Assembly: GCA_013361015.1 (NCBI GenBank)
Contig: JABWAN010000009.1
Span: 1-19,069 of the forward strand
Origin: Candidatus Zhuqueibacterota bacterium
GTDB lineage: Bacteria > Zhuqueibacterota > Zhuqueibacteria > Zhuqueibacterales > Zhuqueibacteraceae
DNA: 19,069 nucleotides
Direction of reading: 5' to 3'
Of the stretch, positions 16,813 to 19,069 are shown one piece after another (position 1 is the stretch's first letter; every line of letters begins with the position of its first letter). The notes beneath the pieces are model-generated. The model was not told where the DNA came from, ran no database searches, and worked only from the letters and a program-made list of their open reading frames with translations. The translations under genes were made by a program, and so were the position numbers.

Positions 16813-19069
16813 CTAAACCTCCGCGGCGCGCAGGCAAATGCGCATAATCGTGCCTTCGCCGCTCGTGCTCTCTGCGACAAAAATCTTCGCGCCGTATTTT
16901 TCCAAACGCTGCCGCGCGTGATAAAGGCCGAAGCCCCCGGGCGCATTCCTTTTGGTCGTGAAGCCGGGGCGAAAAACTTGCTCCCACAGATGCTCCGGAA
17001 TGCCGCAACCATTGTCGCGCACGTCGAGGTGAATCTCATCAAGCGCGTGCCGGGCCTGGATGACGACATTGGGCCGCCGGCCTTCGATGTGGCGCAGCGC
17101 GTTTTGCACCAACTCATCCAACACATACGCAAGATCGGCCGGCAGAATTCTCGCGGAGGGCAAAGCTTCGGGCAAATTCAGAGTGATGCTGTCGTGCTCC
17201 AATTTGCGCAGGTAATCTTGTATGACGGCGCAGATTTCCGCGCGATAATGTTGATCCGCGCGCCGCTTAAAGTCCGCGACCAATTCCCGCATTTGCCCCT
17301 GCAGGTTAGCCGCTGCGCGCAGAGCACCATGATCGAAACTCTCCTCCTGCACCAAGCTGGCTTGCAAACGTTTGAGCACGCGCTTGAGTAGGGACCAAGT
17401 GTCGTCCAAACGATAAGCCAACTCCATCGCAAAGTTGTTGCTGTCTTGATATGCGCGAATGGCTTCGATTTCATTTTTCAGAAAATGCGTGACGCCGCTG
17501 GTCGCTTCGAGCAATCTGCGCCGCGTCTCGTCCGAAAGCTTGGCCTCGGGCTCGAGATTTTCGGCAAAAAAGACGAGGCGATCCATGAGTTGGCGAATGA
17601 GGCTGCCATGGTCGAAAGCATTCAACCGTGCGTGCAACATGTCCATCGAAGCCACTCGCCCGCGATACAGCCGTTGCGTGCGCATTAATAAGATCGCCAA
17701 GATCGTCACCGCAGCACTGAGCACGAGCGGGCGCAGGACAAAGGCCGTTTCAGTTTTCGCAAACCAATATAGAAATACGCTGAGCAAGCTTGCGCCGTAT
17801 AGCAAAGTGAGCTTGCTCAAATCGCGCTGTGAAAGTCCCACTATTCGTTTGCCGGCGTAAAGCAAAAGGCTCAATGACAATGCGCCGAAGGCAAAGAGCA
17901 CATAACGCTCGCGGCTGCGATAACCCATAAACAAATCGACCAATGTGCGCCGCGCCTTGATCGCCTCCGCGGCCCAGCCTTCAAGCTCTCGCACCACCAG
18001 GCGGTCGCCGCCGCGCATGCCGCGCACTTCGCGCACTGTGCCGGAGGGAAATACGATCTTCGCATCGTATTGCGCTTGCGGGTCCACGCCAAAGTGCGCC
18101 ACCTTTGCCGGACTGCAGCCGTAGCTGCTCGCCGATTCGATACTGCGTGATCCCACCAATGCCGCGGCGTCACTCAAGCCACCCGCTTTATACAAAAAAA
18201 CTTTCGCGCCCACTGCGGAGCGATTGCTCACAATGCCTTCCGGAAAAATTTGCACGGCGGAGTTGGGAACACGCAAGCCATTTCTAAAAAAGAACAGGCC
18301 GTCATCAAAACTGCTGATGAGTACGTCCAAATCTTCATCTTCTTCGTAATCGAATGCCAACGTACCATGGCTGCTGCCGCCGAATTGGCGGCTGGGAAAC
18401 ATGAGCAAATTGCGCTCTAAAAAATTGCCGCCGAGATACTCGCTGTGTTCGAGAAAACTCCGGCCCTCGAGATTTTTATAAAAACGATCCCGACCGCGGT
18501 TCGCAACCACTAAATCGAGATCGCCGTCATTGTCCGCGTCAAAAAAAGTCGCGCCGAAACTTTGGTCGTGCGCCGCGAGACCGGCTTCGGCAGTCACGTC
18601 CGTGAAGCGGCCCTTGCCGTCGTTCTCAAGCAGGCGATTGCCCGTTTCAAGATTGCACACAAAAATATCACAATCGCCATCGTTATCATAATCCGCAAGC
18701 GCTGCGCCTTGCGACTGTTTCAACTCCGGCCAGCATGCGCCGCCGGACTCGGCGCTGGCATCGGCAAAGCGCGGCATTCCGGTCGAATCGTCCACGCCGA
18801 GATTGCGATACAAAAGATTCGGCCGATTCACGCGCGTCACGTACAAATCTTCCCAACCATCGCCGTCGAAATCCGCAACGAAACCGCCGATGCCGCCGCC
18901 TTCGGTTTGCAACCCCGCAGCCTGCGTCACTTCAGTGAATTGGCCGCAGCCGTTATTGAGAAAGAAAGCATTGCTGCGATATTGGCAGGCGATGAACAGA
19001 TCAAGATCGCCGTCGCGATCGGCGTCGAATAAATTTCCGAGCATGGGCCGTTGCTGCACATAGCCCCAT
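16813..19069 (-). CDS. Membrane histidine kinase with FG-GAP/VCBS and UnbV-like sensor region (5' end outside window)
   Basis: The frame is open to the right edge, so the N-terminus is missing. Residues here are counted from the GTG codon at 19059, which is probably internal. FG-GAP/VCBS repeats with calcium-loop signatures are at about 12-20 (DADRDGDLD), 63-71, 123-131, 174-182 and a weaker acidic one at 238-245. A UnbV/ASPIC-like segment runs about 280-360 (VGAKVFLY, FPSGTVREV). Three TM helices follow at about 386-402, 416-434 and 440-459. After a long helical region, a GHKL ATPase domain at about 640-745 has an N box (DELVQNALRH), G1 (DNGCGIP) and G2 (GGFGL). The phospho-acceptor is not a textbook HisKA box; H525 in THFLKNE is the best candidate. 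Inferred role: sensing an extracytoplasmic signal and phosphorylating the sigma54 regulator downstream. Only 118 bp separate it from the next gene. Confidence 0.92.
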   Translation of the reverse strand, partial: WGYVQQRPMLGNLFDADRDGDLDLFIACQYRSNAFFLNNGCGQFTEVTQAAGLQTEGGGIGGFVADFDGDGWEDLYVTRVNRPNLLYRNLGVDDSTGMPRFADASAESGGACWPELKQSQGAALADYDNDGDCDIFVCNLETGNRLLENDGKGRFTDVTAEAGLAAHDQSFGATFFDADNDGDLDLVVANRGRDRFYKNLEGRSFLEHSEYLGGNFLERNLLMFPSRQFGGSSHGTLAFDYEEDEDLDVLISSFDDGLFFFRNGLRVPNSAVQIFPEGIVSNRSAVGAKVFLYKAGGLSDAAALVGSRSIESASSYGCSPAKVAHFGVDPQAQYDAKIVFPSGTVREVRGMRGGDRLVVRELEGWAAEAIKARRTLVDLFMGYRSRERYVLFAFGALSLSLLLYAGKRIVGLSQRDLSKLTLLYGASLLSVFLYWFAKTETAFVLRPLVLSAAVTILAILLMRTQRLYRGRVASMDMLHARLNAFDHGSLIRQLMDRLVFFAENLEPEAKLSDETRRRLLEATSGVTHFLKNEIEAIRAYQDSNNFAMELAYRLDDTWSLLKRVLKRLQASLVQEESFDHGALRAAANLQGQMRELVADFKRRADQHYRAEICAVIQDYLRKLEHDSITLNLPEALPSARILPADLAYVLDELVQNALRHIEGRRPNVVIQARHALDEIHLDVRDNGCGIPEHLWEQVFRPGFTTKRNAPGGFGLYHARQRLEKYGAKIFVAESTSGEGTIMRICLRAAEV

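Noticed and set aside
16224..16847. Plus-strand 207-codon repetitive reading frame
   Set aside because: It is the antisense image of the 42-bp coiled-coil repeat. All frames stay open across the repeat because its length is a multiple of three.

Overview
The window is a 19 kb piece of a bacterial chromosome in which every supported gene lies on the minus strand, so the genes read from high to low coordinates. The organism is most likely a member of the FCB superphylum (for example candidate phylum KSB1, Calditrichota or relatives). The main reasons are the NYPNPFN-type C-terminal sorting domain of the type IX secretion kind on a secreted beta-propeller protein, a giant M6-family protease with beta-helix and fibronectin-type domains, and an FG-GAP/UnbV histidine kinase paired with an NtrC-type regulator. 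This assignment is an inference from domain style. I saw no rRNA, tRNA, CRISPR array, transposase or integrase.

Right part (14439-19069): a signalling cluster. A membrane histidine kinase, cut by the right edge, has a predicted extracytoplasmic FG-GAP/VCBS and UnbV-like sensor. It is followed by a coiled-coil protein with a PD-(D/E)XK-like C-terminal domain built on a 42-bp tandem repeat, and then by a sigma54-dependent response regulator. The kinase and regulator are probably cognate, with the coiled-coil gene sitting between them.

Middle part (8663-14089): ten small to medium genes on one strand, with spacings from a 23-bp overlap to about 150 bp. They encode a two-TM protein, a TerB-like protein, a 508-residue exported and membrane-anchored protein, a lipoprotein-like TM protein, a DUF4177-like protein, a divergent YidD-like protein, a membrane protein with a bacterial PH-like region and a C-terminal LIM-like zinc finger, a small Ig-like protein, a double zinc-ribbon protein and a B-box-like zinc-finger membrane protein. 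I do not recognise the set as a named system. The recurring themes are membrane anchoring and zinc-finger modules, and this is the best candidate in the window for an undescribed system.

Left part (1-8495): two secreted-protein genes. The first encodes a 774-residue protein with about 13 BNR/sortilin-like repeats and a type IX sorting tail. The second encodes a very large exported M6-type metalloprotease, of which 1951 residues are visible and the C-terminus lies beyond the left edge. It contains a 723-bp internal tandem repeat that encodes beta-helix units, followed by fibronectin-III-like domains.

Two non-coding stretches exceed 300 bp: 5856-6170, with only a weak promoter candidate, and 14090-14438, with a pair of related stem-loops.
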